64,000 bases of DNA, taken from assembly GCA_963585895.1 (NCBI GenBank), contig OY757934.1, positions 42,258,129 through 42,322,128 on the forward strand, read 5' to 3'. Every line of letters starts with the position of its first letter. Within the stretch, counting starts at the first letter, position 1. The stretch is from Sepioteuthis lessoniana. Lineage: Eukaryota > Mollusca > Cephalopoda > Myopsida > Loliginidae. The position numbers and the translations under genes are program-made. Shown one piece after another: positions 11,201 through 22,164 of the stretch. The notes beneath the pieces are model-generated. The model was not told the DNA's origin. It saw nothing but the letters and a program-made list of their open reading frames with translations, and made no database searches.

Positions 11201-14200
11201 GGGTCTGGCATAAGGCTGCAGTCCTGGAGTGATGGTAAACCGACTCTCTCTTCCAACTCTTTTTGAACTTTCTTTAGACTCAAATCTCTGAAATGTCAAA
11301 AACTCCAGCTTATATGGAGTCTGGTGTCAGGCCAGATAAGTATGGTATTTGCTTAACCTTAATGTCAATTTCTCATTATCCCAATTTTCTTTAAAATAGC
11401 TTTTCCAAATTTCAGGAATTTCACAACCCTTTTTTGGTGGTCAGAAAGCTGGATCCACCCTTTCAACTCCAACCAACTCTAATCTGCATCTCCCATGCAT
11501 ACCTGACACCAGTAGAGACTCAGAACATCCCTATTCTTTCCACTTTCCCTATACTTAACCTAGCTCTCCTATCTAGGTGGATACAACTGTCCTTTTGTGA
11601 TAAATCTGATTTTAAAAAACATAAGTGAAAGAGAGTCGCTAAAGATTATTAACCCAACATTTCCTTATGAGATCAGCCACCCAAACTTTTCTAATGCAAC
11701 CAATTTTGTCTTTTTTGATGACCTCTTTTGCTTGTCAGATCATTTTTCATAATTTTAGTCTCCAGGTATTTTCTCAGTCCAGGAAACATTAAGCAGTTAA
11801 TATTCTCCAATCATATCCTCTACCCCAGACACATGTTCCTTCTGATAATTTTCATAAACAGCCAGATATTTTTGTCTCCAAATTTCAATTGTCCAAATAA
11901 CATTAAGCAATTACAATTCTTTTATCAGAACTAACTGGTTATTTCCTTAATGAAAGCAAATCCTTTCTCTTCTCAGACAACTCAGATATAAACCAGAGAT
12001 TTTTTTTGCCTAAGTCATCCCATCTTTTGGATCTCACATATTCTCCCCCATCCAGAACTTTAGATTCCTACGAGAGCACGACTCCCCCCAAATACACACT
12101 CGGTCTACATGCACCCAACTGACCAACCCTCCCTTCCAAATCCCAGTGTCACACAAGCCACTCTATATCCCTGGGTCTTCAAATGTCTACTCCCTGTTTA
12201 AACAATACTCAAGCAGCTAAGATTCTCTTAGGGGCACAACTCTTACCACTTCCATTTAGTCTGCCCAATTTCAACCAACCTTACATAAGTTCCAGTATCA
12301 TATACATTTTTATGAATAATTTCTCTCCAACTTTCAAGCTTAGTTTTGTTGCTTTTTATTGATTGATTTTAACCGCAAGTCAGTCTCGGGTTATTTTATG
12401 CGTACACGTTAAGGAATTGTGTTCATTGTACATTCATATTTAGGGACCCCAATTTTCCGCGATCACGGAATTGCAGAATTATTGATTTGAAATGGAATCC
12501 CATTTTTTTATGCAATCATTTTCCATGTTAAATTAATCTTTTCTTTTTTTCTTTTTTAGATATAATACTTATAAACTATCTCTTGTGTTTTTGTAAATAT
12601 TTTAATAAATAAAACAACATGACCTTGTCATTTCTTTTAATTTTATTCTTTATAAATATTTTTAATTATTTTTCCTTTTAAGACCTAAAGAAGAATTTTA
12701 AAATTAAGTTTCAGCACTCATACAAAAAAAATTCCTAGAAAATATTCTTTCTTATTTTAGAATATTAAAAAAAGTTAAGAAACTTTATGTAGCAAAGCAG
12801 ATCAAAGTCAGTCTTATCAAATATCTTTAACAACAGCTACCATGTATTGTGTTTGGCACACATTTTAAATCTTATTGGTGAAGTATTCTCACATTGGCCA
12901 GCATTTGATAATGTTACCCAGCTCACTACTTTCATCAAGTCAGCCTTTTTTAGAAAGCAGAGTTGAAAAAAAAAAAAAAAAAAAAAAAACGATATTTAAA
13001 ATGGCTTGAAAATTATTTACCTAAATAACAAGTGAAACTACCCCCTGTACCAGTGGCAAACTGATGGAATTCCTGGTTTAATGCAACCAGATATCACTCA
13101 TCTTTTATACAATTTCATGAAGGATTCTTTAAGCAAGAAAAGAGTCATGGCCTTGCAGTTGATAGAATTCTTGAATTAGTAGATGGTGGTCGACTACATC
13201 ATGCCTCTTTCTTTAATTTGCGCCTAAATCTGTATTTTATAACCAAGAACTGCACACGTTTAATAAAAGCTTTGACAAGCTTAGAAGAAACCAAGTCTCC
13301 ACTTGCATGTGTTGTTTATAATATGATGGAAGATGTGAAACAATATCTACATGCTGGTATATCAAAATCAACATTTGGCCTTAAAACTGATCGTCTTCTG
13401 TCTGAACTAAAAACCACAAGGAGGGAGAGAGTTATCTCAAATTTTCAAGATTCGTTCAGCATATCTTTTTCTAAATTGAATAAATACCTGGAAGCCCACC
13501 CCGTGTATAACTTTTACAAGGCAGCTCATATATTTGATCCAAGACAGCTACCTTGTATAACATGATATTGATAGTTTTGCAGTTATTTAAGACTTTCAAG
13601 ATCCTTCTACCGAACTTGAAGAAGAATTCCAAATTTATGTAAATTACAAAGATGACTCACCAAATCCTTTTAATATCTCAGCATTTTGGAATGCAAATAA
13701 GAGCAGATTTCCTCTTCTACAATAGATTGCTAATAAGGTCATATGGATGCCTGTTATCAGCATTGATGTTGAACGTTCATTTTCTCAGTATAAACATTTA
13801 ATGAATAAACAACATGAAAATCTAACCCCTAAGAATACCAAGCAATTTACAATGTTGTACTTCAATGGAGACTTAGAAAAAAGATATAATGATGGCTAAA
13901 ATTATAATTTGGGGAATATTCAATTTCAAATTTTGAGCTGTTTTTCAATTAGAGATAAATTTTATTTAAAGTTTGAATTAATGTTTAAATTTTGTTTGAG
14001 TGTTTGAATAATGATTGACTTACAGTTTTGCAAAAATCGTAGTCAAAATTTTTAATATACTTTGTGTTATTTCCTGTTGATTCTTTCATAGATTTTAATA
14101 TTGCAGACCACCATATATTTATCAATCTGAATATTTTAAAATAAAAATTTGATTTTTTTTAACATGTAAAAACATGTATTTGCCATTTCTTCATGTGGAA

Positions 14201-16967
14201 TAAACTTTGAATTATGTTTTTTAAATTTTAATCCATCTCAATTTTCTCATTAAAGTATTAAAAAATAAATAAATATAATAACAAAGGAAAAATTAATATT
14301 GCAAATGTGAAAATGGAAAAAAATGGAATTTTCTAATAGTGGAAACGGAATCAAGGAAAATTTGAAACGGAAAATCGGGGTCCCAACATATTTACATTTT
14401 TTGTAATTGTTACAGAAGAATTTTTTTACACAGTTATAGAATATCAAGTATTCCTATCTAATATAAATAATTATATAGTTTAAAGTAACTATTTCTACTA
14501 TATGATAGTCGTTTGTTTGTACAGATATAAGGTTTCAAGTAACTAATAATAATCCTTTTTAAACAATTATAGCTTCAAGTAACAATTCTTACACAAATAA
14601 TTTAGTTACATTGTTTCAAGTATTCCTATCAAATAGTTTTTAAACAGATCTACCTGACATATAACATATAACTCCAAGTCAGTGGACCTGGGAGTAATGG
14701 AAATGAAGGGGTACTCCAAATACACCAGATCTTCAGAGTTAGAGGCTCACCACTCTGCAGGAGATGAGGTGGGGAATACAGTCAGCATATTCTAGGCCTT
14801 GACAACAAGACATATCTATCTTAAAATCAAGTTAGGTCCTGGTGTGTTTTGGTTTGGTTTGGTTTGGTTGTTTGTTTATTGGCATAACAACCATCATGGG
14901 TTATTTTATGCCAAAGCCATCCTTGTGGAACAACAGTGATACTATTTAAGTCTGAAAATGAATGTAATAACATGACCGGAGTTCGAACTTGCATATTTTG
15001 AGGCCACAGTCCAACACTTGAGCAATTACAGCATGCAGGCTCTCTCCTGCTCCAGTGGGAGTTCAAATCTTATCAGATGTTACAAAGTTGAGAAGAATTT
15101 TCCAAATTTAAACACCTTTAAATGATTAAACAATAAATAAGAGAGAGACAGAGGTTCCTGTTCTGACCAAGATATCTACCACCCCTATAAACTAGCACAG
15201 TTCACATTCTAAAAGTCATACACATACATATATGTATTTACCAACCCCTCCACACAAGCAGAATATGACACAAGATCAATTTTTTAAGTAGAGTTTAACA
15301 AGACAGAATTCCTTCTCCTTGACCAGTTACCATACCAAGATTAAAGAGCCCAATCTACTTTACTAAAGAGAGAATAATTGAATTCATACCTTTCCCAAGG
15401 GTATTAGCAATATATAAAAATGCTAAGTCTCGTCCAGGATTTGAATTCTGGTTTCTCTGTCCATTTTCTATGACAATAACTATTACACCTTAAGCACCAC
15501 CTTATACACACACACATAAATGGATAAGGAACATTTGTTTGTCAATAGGTTTGAAATGGTGGCATCAATCAGGTTGGCAGGTTGAAAATGCAAAAGGATT
15601 GGTTGACTGAAATACTTTCAAATTTATAGAGTAAATAGGAAAAATGAAGTAAAGTAAGAATAAATTGAGAGAAAAAATCATTGAAAACAAGAGAAAGGAC
15701 ACAAAGTGATGCAATGAGAGAAGTTTGAAGTATTAAAAGTTATAGTGAGAGGAGAAAAAAAAAGATTAAGTAGTGTAGTCTACCTAGTTTCAATCCAATT
15801 TTGAGTGGTGTTGAGTATTGCCTTACGTTATAAATAGAATTCCTCATTTACTCTTTAGTCAGACCAGATAAATTGCTGTATAAATTGCACTGAATTTTAA
15901 AGATAAATAATGCTTTATGTGAACATTGATTAAAAAAAAGCAAACATATTTAATTTTGAATAGAAACAAACAGTTGTAGACACTTAACAACAAATGCTAA
16001 AACTTAAAATTTGATTTTTTTAAAAATTGATCTAAGATCAAATTCTGGTTTGGTGCGGTGCAGGGCAGTTTAATGGCATATCAACCATTGTAGGTTATTT
16101 AATTGAACACACTACCCTACAATCCCAACATTATACAACCTATCCAAAATCCCTTTACAACCCATCATTTCCAATATTGGTAGTACCACCTACAAAATAG
16201 CTAAAATATTACCCCCCACTACTCAGCACAATCAGCCCTTTACACGTGATAAACTCTGGAGACTTACTTAATAAAATTAAGGACATTGATATACAAGACA
16301 AAACTATAAACAGCTAAGATATAACTTCCTTCTACACAAATATACCAAACAAAAATGTTTCAGCCTTTTTGCTACTCACTTAAAAATTAAACTCAACTCA
16401 CCACTCCCCATAAACACTCTGATCAATATCTGCAAACACATAACTGACATGACTTAAATCAAATTTAATAATAAATTTTATAAGCAGAAATCTGGTCTTT
16501 CTATGGGATACTCACTCAGTGGCATTCTAGCCTGTCTATTTGTAGAATTTTTAGAATCCAGCCCTTTTAAATACAGACCATTTGGTGCATCCATATAGCA
16601 GTATGAACACAATTAATTTGGAAGAAATCTTGTTCTATTTAATTGGATAGATCAGACTTCCATATGATCAATAACCTATTAATCACATTCTATCACCTTC
16701 AGTAGATGAGATGTTACTGCTGAGGTATGTGAACTGGTTCACTAATTTTAGAGGCTTGCCACTTAGAGTGGAAATAGCTAAGCCAATATCTACTGCTTGA
16801 TGAAGGCTATGCAGTTTTAATACTACATATTTTATATATATTGACAATATACTCATTTTCCTACCCCAAAACATAAAAATCAAAGAAATCACAGAGACAC
16901 ATATATTAAATATATAGTATTTGGTTTGGTTTGGTGTCGGTTATTTAATGCTAAATCCTTTTTATAC

Positions 16968-17016
<49 letters not shown>

Positions 17017-20000
17017 AAATATATGATTTCTAAACACATTTTATAGATAACACTTTTATATGAGCCTGAGCTCAATTTTTTTGCACAATTAAATGGTTTT
17101 GCTTATTTCTATCTAATATGAATAATTCTATTAACTATCAATCATTTGTTTGCAAACAGTGAAATGTTTACAAGTATTATTATCTAACACTAACAATTTA
17201 ATTAAACATCAGTCATTTGTTTACACAGCTAAATGTAAAAACAATTCTATTTCAAACAATTCGGTTTAGCATAAGTGCATAGTTTAAATGTCAAAGAGTT
17301 CTATTTGACCCATAGATAGGACCCTATAAGGTGCTACCACTCCAGGCCAAAGTGGACTAGGGAACGATGGCAATTAAGGGGTACTCCACATTCCTCAAAG
17401 CTCCAGCATTACTGGAGCCTATCAGATTGTTTAGTGTCATATCCAGAACACTCCTTGGGGGAGTCTTACTCTTCTGCAGAGATGCAGTTGGTGTATTCTT
17501 CAGCCCCAGCTGACTGGGCCATCAAATTCGAGTAAATGATTGATTTAATTTTTAATATCAACCCATCTGGGGGTTTATTTTATGCCTAAAGGTTAGTGAA
17601 TTGCATTCAATGTACATTTATATTTATATTTTTGTGTAATTGTTTCTTAAGAGTTTTTGCTCATATCAAGTATTCCTATCTAATGCAAATAATTTGCATA
17701 CAGCTGGAAAATATCAAATATTCCTATCTATTACTGATAACTATATCATCAAGTAATGTTAGTAGAGTTCCCTGAGTCTCTCTCGCCATCCATCTCTATC
17801 ATTCACCACTCCTGGCAGGTCTTCTAAGTTGCATCTTGTGTCCATACAGAGTCTTTGCTGGTCAGCCAACACTGGCACATCTATGTGCAGGGCCCCATAA
17901 GAGAATGTCACTTATGAGTTCATTCTTGATACCCAGCAGGGTCCTATATGTTTTGTTCATCTCATGTGAATAGTTTGTGAGATGGAAGGCCATACAGCTA
18001 CTGTTTTATGCAGTGCTGCTTTTAGAATTTGTTCAAGACAGCATGCAGCATTCTGGTGTAGCCCCATCTAGTTTTTTCTCTAAGCATTTTGTTAGTGCCC
18101 ATTTGGTGCATCCAAATAGCAGTATGAACACAGTTACAGTTTGGAAGAAATCTTGTTATTTAATTGGATAGATCAAACTTCCACATGATCAATAACCTAT
18201 TAATCCCATTCTATCACCTTCAGTAGATGAGATATTGCTGCTGAGGTATTTGAACTGGTTCACTAATTTTAGAGGCTTGCCACTTAGAGTGGAGATGGCT
18301 AAGCAAATGTCTCCTACTGCTTGATGTAGGCTATGCAATAGGGATTCTGCTTGGGCTGATGTATTTAGGTCATCTGCATCTGTCATAGTTTCTATGGGAT
18401 AACATCTGCTTCTTACTTTTTTTAATGTGAAACCATTTTCTTTTATTAAATCTTTTGATGTTTGAAGTACATAGTCTAGGTAGCATATAAACAAATATGG
18501 TCTCTCCTTGCAAGACTCAAGTGACTATGTTGAAGAAGTTGGTGTTCTCATCAGTTGAGTGTACCATAGCTTTCATGTTTTTGTAAAGCATTATTATAGC
18601 TGTAACCATATTTACCAACCCTCCGCTTGGACAGGATAAGACACAAGGTCAATTTATATACCCTATATGGTATTCCAGAGAGAATGATCTTGTTTCCCTG
18701 ATGAATTTCTGGACCTTTTTCCAGCCTGAGTCACACAAATAGTTTGTGACTAAGCAAAAAACAAGGTAGTTTTCAGGATAAAGGTTTAGTGGCGTTTTAT
18801 GGCATATCAAACCTTGTTGGTTATTTAATGCCTAATCATGTGTGTGTGTATATATATATATATAAAAAAATAATGTATGATTTGTGTGTTAGTAACTATT
18901 TCAAATAAGAGCTCATTCATTTGTACATAGTTGAATGGTTTCAATTATTGCTATTTATTGCTTGTATACAGTTAAATGGTTATATATATATATATAGCAG
19001 TTTTTAAAAAAAATTAAAAACAGATTAATTTTTTAATTATTCATATTCTCTTATCTATAGTTAATTAAAAAAGTTTTTTTTTCCAATTTTCTTAAAAAGC
19101 AAACATAGAACAATCAATCTCTAAAGAAAAGCCATACAAGAAGCAGCAATTATAATACAATACCATGCCAATCCCTTCAATATTACAAATGCTTTGAAAA
19201 ATAAATAAATAAATAAATAAATGAAACTATGAACTAACAAGTTAATTCCTCATGTCCAGTCACCTTTAAAAAAGTGAACCAAAAGATCTCTCTAAAGTGA
19301 ATGACCATGAATTAATCAATATAAATCTGATTTAACAGTCACACTTGATTGATTGATTGATTGATTGTTATTTAATGGCATATCAAACTTTTTGGGTTAT
19401 TTAATGCTAAATCCATCCTTCTAGAAAGACAGTAGTGGTACTATTTAACACATAGCTGGGAGGATAAGGGGGTTCATACCTTTCCCAAGGGTATTTGTCT
19501 AAAGGTGATCATAATAGCATGATTGGAGTCCAGGATTTGAACTCGTGTCGCCATGTCCATTTCCTACGATGATAACCATTACACCACGGGCACCTCCATT
19601 ATAGCTGTAACAGTTTCTTTGAGAAGACCATATGCAAGTAGTATTTGCTCCATCTTTCCTCATGTATGGAATCGACAACTTTGGCGATATCTGCAAAAGA
19701 GTTGCCTTGAGATTCTTTGCTTAAACTCCTCAATGATTCGATGGATTGTCAGAATCTGTGAGGGCAGAGAGATTTCTTCAAAAGCTGTTTTGATTTTTTC
19801 CAAGAATTTTCTCAAATTCAGATTTGATATAGTTGATAAGCACAGCATTTAAACCTTAGCAGCTATAGCAGTAAGAGTAATGCCTCTGTTATTCTAAGGT
19901 CACTTTTCTTGGAAAAGGGAAAGATGCAACCAGTTTTCTATTTCTCTATTGAGTTTTGTTTATAGACTGTTGCATAGTCAAAGAAGTATGTAATCAAATT

Positions 20001-21600
20001 TACTTGTCTTTCAAACTTCAAGAGGTATTTGTCAAGGTCTGTGGCCTTTGTTTTTAATTTTTTTCAATACTGCATCAAGTTCTTCCATCATAAACTTAGT
20101 TTAACATATAGTTGACCATTAATGATTTTTTGAATAGGTTTGACAATGATTGAAAGAGGGTTCTGGAGTAGATTCTTGAAATGTGCTTTCCACTTCAGAA
20201 GTCTTTCTTCTTGGCTGTCAGCTTTTAGTTGTGCACTAGATATGTTATTCCTTCCACTCACTTCATTTACTGTCTGCCATGTTATTTATGATTGTCTCTC
20301 TACTACTGATTTTTTAATTTTATTAATTTGGCCTTGAATATATTCAAATTGCTCAATGTGCTGGTTAGTTCTTTCTGAACTTTCATAAGTCTCTGTGCAT
20401 TGAAATTTGTTGGGTTTCTTTAATGGAATAAGGATGCATTTTTTAAAGTTATCTCATTTTTTCCTAACTACAAGTAACTCCTGTGGAACTCTACACTCGG
20501 ATCTTAGTTTGGTTGGTATACAATCTACAGCTGTTTACACATGGACAGTGACAAAGTTTTTATATTCATCATTTGGAGCATGTCTTTCAGAAATCTTCTG
20601 AAGAATATCAAATTTGTTTTTTTTATAGTTATCGTACATTTATTGCTTATATCTTTAATGGTAAGGGAGGAGATAATGATGAGATTTCAAGTAATTATTT
20701 CTATTTAATAATAGTCATTTGTTTGCACCCTGTTACATGGTTTCAAATAAATAATAATTCTGGGTAAACCATTATTGAATGGCATCAAGTATTCCTATCA
20801 AATACAAATAATATTCAAACAGATCTATTTGACACATAGATGGGACACTAACAAGTACTATCACTCAGTCAGTGTACCTGGGAGTAATGTTTACAGCATT
20901 GTGATGTCACCCAAGAAATGAAACATATACAATAAATCGACGAGACACTTTTAGGCAAAAGCGTCCAGCAAAATCTGGTTTTTCTGTCTCTTAGTTTTGT
21001 ATCAGATGTGTTGAGAACTTTTGCACACCTTAATACATATTTCGTAATTCTGAAATCACCAAACCCAGAGATGGCTTTACTTATTTCTTGACATTACCGA
21101 CATAAAACGAAAGATCATCTCAAATTAAAACAAATATTTTTTCTAAAAGCTTTCTAAAAGAAAATCCAAACTTGTTTTCTATAAGCAGGAAAAATGAATT
21201 AAGCATTTTTTTTATCATAATATTTTCCTTATTAACTTTTCGAAATTACTGATACCAAATAATTCAAATAATCTTGAAAAAGGTGTATTAAAATAAAACT
21301 TTTGACAATGTTTTTAAAGAGAGTTAAGAAGTTTTAGAATATTTTTTTCTTACTCCAAAACAAAGCCGGAGACATAAAAAGAACACACACACACACAAAA
21401 CAGTAAAGTTAAAAATTGAAAGTATATACGAGCCCTATGATTTTCAATATCAATGAGAGGACCATTAAAACTAAGACTTAAATACTAAGAAAAGACAAGC
21501 ACTTTGGTTTTTGCATAAAATAATAAAGTGAAAAATGACTACGTCCATCTAATAAAATAGTAAATGTTAATTAGAAATAACACGTTTATACACTCACCAT
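5146..21600 (-). CDS. LSM2: LSM2, U6 snRNA-associated Sm-like protein (4 coding exons, complete)
   Basis: Core subunit of the Lsm2-8 ring that binds the U6 snRNA 3' end in the nucleus and of the Lsm1-7 ring that acts in mRNA decapping in the cytoplasm (family knowledge). Joining 21600-21598, 9323-9256, 7939-7849 and 5274-5146 gives 291 nt, 96 residues plus TGA; the human protein has 95. Every junction has GT..AG and the phases agree. Visible in order: MLFYSFFKSLVGKDVVVELK at the N terminus, the Sm1 motif (SICGTLHSVDQFLNIKL..DI, about residues 24-43), the linker SVTDPEKYPHM, the Sm2 motif IRGSVVRYV, then the family-specific tail LPADE..TQLLQDAARKEA ending NKQR. The start is the lone ATG before GTGAGT at 21597; the codon after it (TTG) begins exon 2. 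The gene is head-to-head with PSMB1. Introns of 12.3, 1.3 and 2.6 kb are full of repeats. No defect seen. Confidence 0.96.
5658..5860 (-). repeat. SINE-A copy in LSM2 intron 3, head-truncated
   Basis: Body and end match the 2.0-2.26 kb copy. The sequence stops after GATTGAACCCTGGTCTCCC, so the A-box part of the tRNA-like head is missing. Confidence 0.75.
6460..6683 (-). pseudogene. Unassigned coding-like stretch inside LSM2 intron 3
   Basis: On the minus strand, TTGCAG is followed at 6683 by an open segment MLVTSEANVEQACTAEVAAA then ERLMK, broken by 47 bases that start GTTTGA and end CTCCTTAAG, after which the frame resumes at 6559 as GGPVGVFEGGARMVDVKYYD then PQDGPPLMVDVTGTKEFFQ. Removing the 47 bases joins the two parts in frame. 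The composition is unlike the AT-rich surroundings. It could be exons of a nested gene, or a retrocopy with an insertion. A hydrophobic open frame follows at 6183-6419 on the same strand but is not continuous with it. I do not recognise the protein. Confidence 0.35.
7447..7713 (+). repeat. Diverged SINE-B copy in LSM2 intron 3
   Basis: Retains GAGGAAATGGATACAGC near the head, GGCATGAATCAATCTGTTCC, the GGGCTCTTTAGCCTTGG word and the end GGTGGAGGAATTGGGTAAATA. More degraded than other copies. Confidence 0.6.
7849..7939 (-). CDS. LSM2: LSM2 coding exon 3 (Sm1 motif)
   Basis: 91 nt completing the split Ser and encoding the Sm1 motif (ICGTLHSVDQFLNIKLTDI) and SVTDPEKYPHM. A polypyrimidine tract and CAG precede it; donor GTAAGT follows the ATG of the terminal Met. 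It carries the RNA-contacting loop of the Sm fold. Confidence 0.96.
8053..8152. repeat. AT-only tandem repeat, four 27-30 bp units
   Basis: The unit TTATTATTGTTAATTTTAAA plus AATTT is repeated four times within LSM2 intron 2. Confidence 0.85.
8466..8632 (-). repeat. SINE-B 3' part in LSM2 intron 2
   Basis: Shares CTATTTACCAACCCCTCCGC, the ACTAGTTGCCT word and GAAGAACCTAGTCTG with other copies; the tRNA-like head is missing. Confidence 0.75.
9256..9323 (-). CDS. LSM2: LSM2 coding exon 2
   Basis: 68 nt encoding LFYSFFKSLVGKDVVVELKN followed by DL and two bases (AG) of a split Ser codon. Acceptor TTTTAG ends at 9324; donor GTAAAT starts at 9255. This is the N-terminal helix and first beta strand of the Sm fold. 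Confidence 0.95.
9889..10236. repeat. 42-bp minisatellite in LSM2 intron 1
   Basis: The word GATCAACAATTTGATC starts at 9895, 9937, 9979, 10021 and 10063, exactly 42 bp apart; three more diverged units follow to about 10236. Each unit contains the inverted repeat GATCAA-CAAT-TTGATC. Confidence 0.93.
10770..10965 (-). repeat. SINE-D copy (tRNA-derived)
   Basis: The minus-strand head GTCCTTGTGGCATAGTGACT has an A-box-like segment, and GAGTTTGAACTCC is a B-box-like segment; the body includes the GGCATTAAATAACC words. Similar to the copies at 14.85-15.06 and 51.4 kb. Confidence 0.55.
11100..12420. other. LSM2 intron 1 segment without a gene; partial family-C repeat
   Basis: 11140-11345 carries pieces of the family-C repeat in reverse orientation (GTAATATG, GGAGTGATGGTAA, CTCCAGCTTATATGGAG words). 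The rest, rich in C/T on the plus strand, shows only short open frames and no recognised element. Confidence 0.4.
12443..14386 (+). mobile_element. Degenerate hAT-type DNA transposon with TIRs and 8-bp target duplication
   Basis: The left end GGGACCCCAATTTTCCG and the right end CGGAAAATCGGGGTCCC are 17-bp inverted repeats with one mismatch. The octamer CATATTTA lies directly before the left end (12435-12442) and again after the right end (14387-14394), separated from the CCC by AA. Within it, about 13050-13900, are fragments of a hAT transposase C-terminal half, including KYLEAHPVYNFYKAAHIFDP and the dimerisation segment ISIDVERSFSQYKHLMN. Stops interrupt the frame. About 1.94 kb, inactive. 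Confidence 0.85.
13218..13900 (+). pseudogene. Broken hAT transposase (C-terminal part)
   Basis: The open segment at 13218-13565 (115 residues, ending FDPRQLPCIT) is followed by STELEEEFQIYVNYKDDSP, NPFNISAFWNANKSRFPLL, a stop, then IDVERSFSQYKHLMN, ENLTPKNTKQFTMLYFNG and a stop at about 13900. The ERSFS signature belongs to the hAT dimerisation domain. At least two in-frame stops; no intact N-terminal zinc finger seen. Confidence 0.8.
14640..14800 (-). repeat. Family-C repeat fragment
   Basis: Shares the GACCTGGGAGTAATGG, GGGGTACTCC and TGCAG words with the longer copies at 40.2 and 52.6 kb, in reverse orientation. Confidence 0.5.
14850..15062 (-). repeat. SINE-D copy (tRNA-derived)
   Basis: On the plus strand: GGCATAACAACCATCATGGG and TTATTTTATGCCAAAGCC, then a B-box-like GGAGTTCGAACTTGC (reverse) and a head ending near 15062. 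Confidence 0.55.
15229..15511 (-). repeat. SINE-B copy in LSM2 intron 1
   Basis: Full-length layout: TATTTACCAACCCCTCC at one end, then TTTCCCAAGGGTATTAG, GTCCAGGATTTGAATTC (B box, reverse) and the head, ending near TTAAGCACCACC. Confidence 0.8.
16560..16815 (-). mobile_element. RTE-like LINE fragment
   Basis: Nearly the same sequence as 18085-18345: it encodes the segment between the YADD region and REFFQA, with LSGKPLKLVNQFTYLSSNIS then STEGDRM on the minus strand. Both ends are truncated; a second copy lies 1.5 kb away. Confidence 0.75.
16969..17013. repeat. (TA)n microsatellite
   Basis: About 20 TA units flanked by TACATATA. Confidence 0.95.
17280..17530 (-). repeat. Family-C repeat copy
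   Basis: Reverse orientation of the 40.2 kb copy: it contains GACCCATAGATAGGACCCTA, AAGTGGACTAGGGAACGATGG, GGGTACTCC and GGGAGTCTTACTCTTCTGCAG. Confidence 0.7.
17755..20640 (-). mobile_element. RTE-like LINE copy split by a SINE-B insertion
   Basis: Minus-strand coding remnants, from C terminus to N terminus along the plus coordinates: tail domain (17770-18080), CLDYVLQTSKDLIKENGFTL near 18450, a degraded ADD catalytic segment (TMTDADDLNTSAQAESLLHS), then beyond 19612 the upstream RT region homologous to 29.0-29.76 kb. It has many stops and frameshifts. A SINE-B copy occupies 18607-19597 between copies of ATTATAGCTGTAAC (18593-18606 and 19598-19611). Confidence 0.8.
18607..19597 (-). repeat. 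SINE-B insertion inside the LINE, itself enlarged
   Basis: The 3' end (CATATTTACCAACCCTCCGC) is at the low end and the tRNA-like head (ending ACGGGCACCTCC) at the high end. A perfect 14-bp target duplication flanks it. At ~990 bp it is about three times the family length, because roughly 700 bp of other sequence (18660-19360, with TA and AAAT microsatellites and SINE-D-like pieces) sits in the body. Confidence 0.75.
20790..21590. other. LSM2 intron 1, promoter-proximal; no element beyond a family-C fragment
   Basis: 20790-20890 is a family-C piece (GACACATAGATGGGACAC, GTACCTGGGAGTAATG). The remaining 700 bp up to exon 1 is AT-rich and unique-looking. Confidence 0.4.
21598..21600 (-). CDS. 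LSM2: LSM2 coding exon 1 (start codon only)
   Basis: The coding part of this exon is a single ATG, followed directly by the donor GTGAGTG at 21597 and below. The 5' UTR lies at higher coordinates, upstream on the minus strand. Only the match of the next exon (Leu-Phe-Tyr-Ser-Phe-Phe-Lys) to the LSM2 N terminus reveals it; ab initio predictors will probably miss a 3-nt coding exon. Confidence 0.85.
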
Positions 21601-22090
21601 TTTTACCGCGTGCTGATTAGCTTAGCAGATCAGCAGTGAATAAAAATAAATTTCCGGTCACTTTAGAAAAAGTATCTAAAGACTGTTTTTATGGCAAAGA
21701 TTTTATTTAATTATTTCTAAAAAAATAATTATCACAAAAAATAATTTTCTATCATGATGGATTCACTTTTAACTTTTAATGTTGAATGCAACATCTATGC
21801 TTTGCCCCATGTTGTTTTATATTAAATTCAAGAAACTTTTGGTTTGTTGAATGTAATATCTGTCATTTAGTATTTTTTCTTTAAGCTACCCGCTTACTTT
21901 TTTTCTTATTATTTTTATTTCTCATCCCGTTAAGTTAAATTTAATTAAAAACTGATCAGAGCCGGTGTTTAAAAACCGAAGGAAGTCTAAGTTACTGTAT
22001 TTGCTGCGGAATATCAACGAAGCTATTAGTTGCTGTGTCATAACTCGGTCTTCTCTTGTCGGTTTTTTTAAACTCAGCAATTAAAACAAC
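21601..22090. promoter_or_regulatory. Divergent promoter region between LSM2 and PSMB1
   Basis: 490 bp separate the LSM2 start codon (minus) from the PSMB1 start codon (plus), so both 5' UTRs and both transcription starts should lie here. No TATA box stands out at a sensible distance. An ETS-type core, TTCCGG at 21652-21657 (CCGGAA on the minus strand), lies about 55 bp upstream of the LSM2 ATG, and GGAAGT occurs near 21981. Both genes are housekeeping genes, consistent with a shared promoter. Function is inferred from position. Confidence 0.7.
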
Positions 22091-22164
22091 ATGGATTTTG
22101 GCTGCGTATCTGATTATAAAAAACCTTTCTCTACCTATTTCAGTCCTTATGCGATGAATGGAGG
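22091..22164 (+). CDS. PSMB1: PSMB1 coding exon 1
   Basis: 74 nt encoding [20 protein letters not shown] then AMNG plus two bases of a split Gly codon; donor GTAAGT. Contains the propeptide up to the conserved Gly-Gly that precedes the mature start. Confidence 0.93.
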
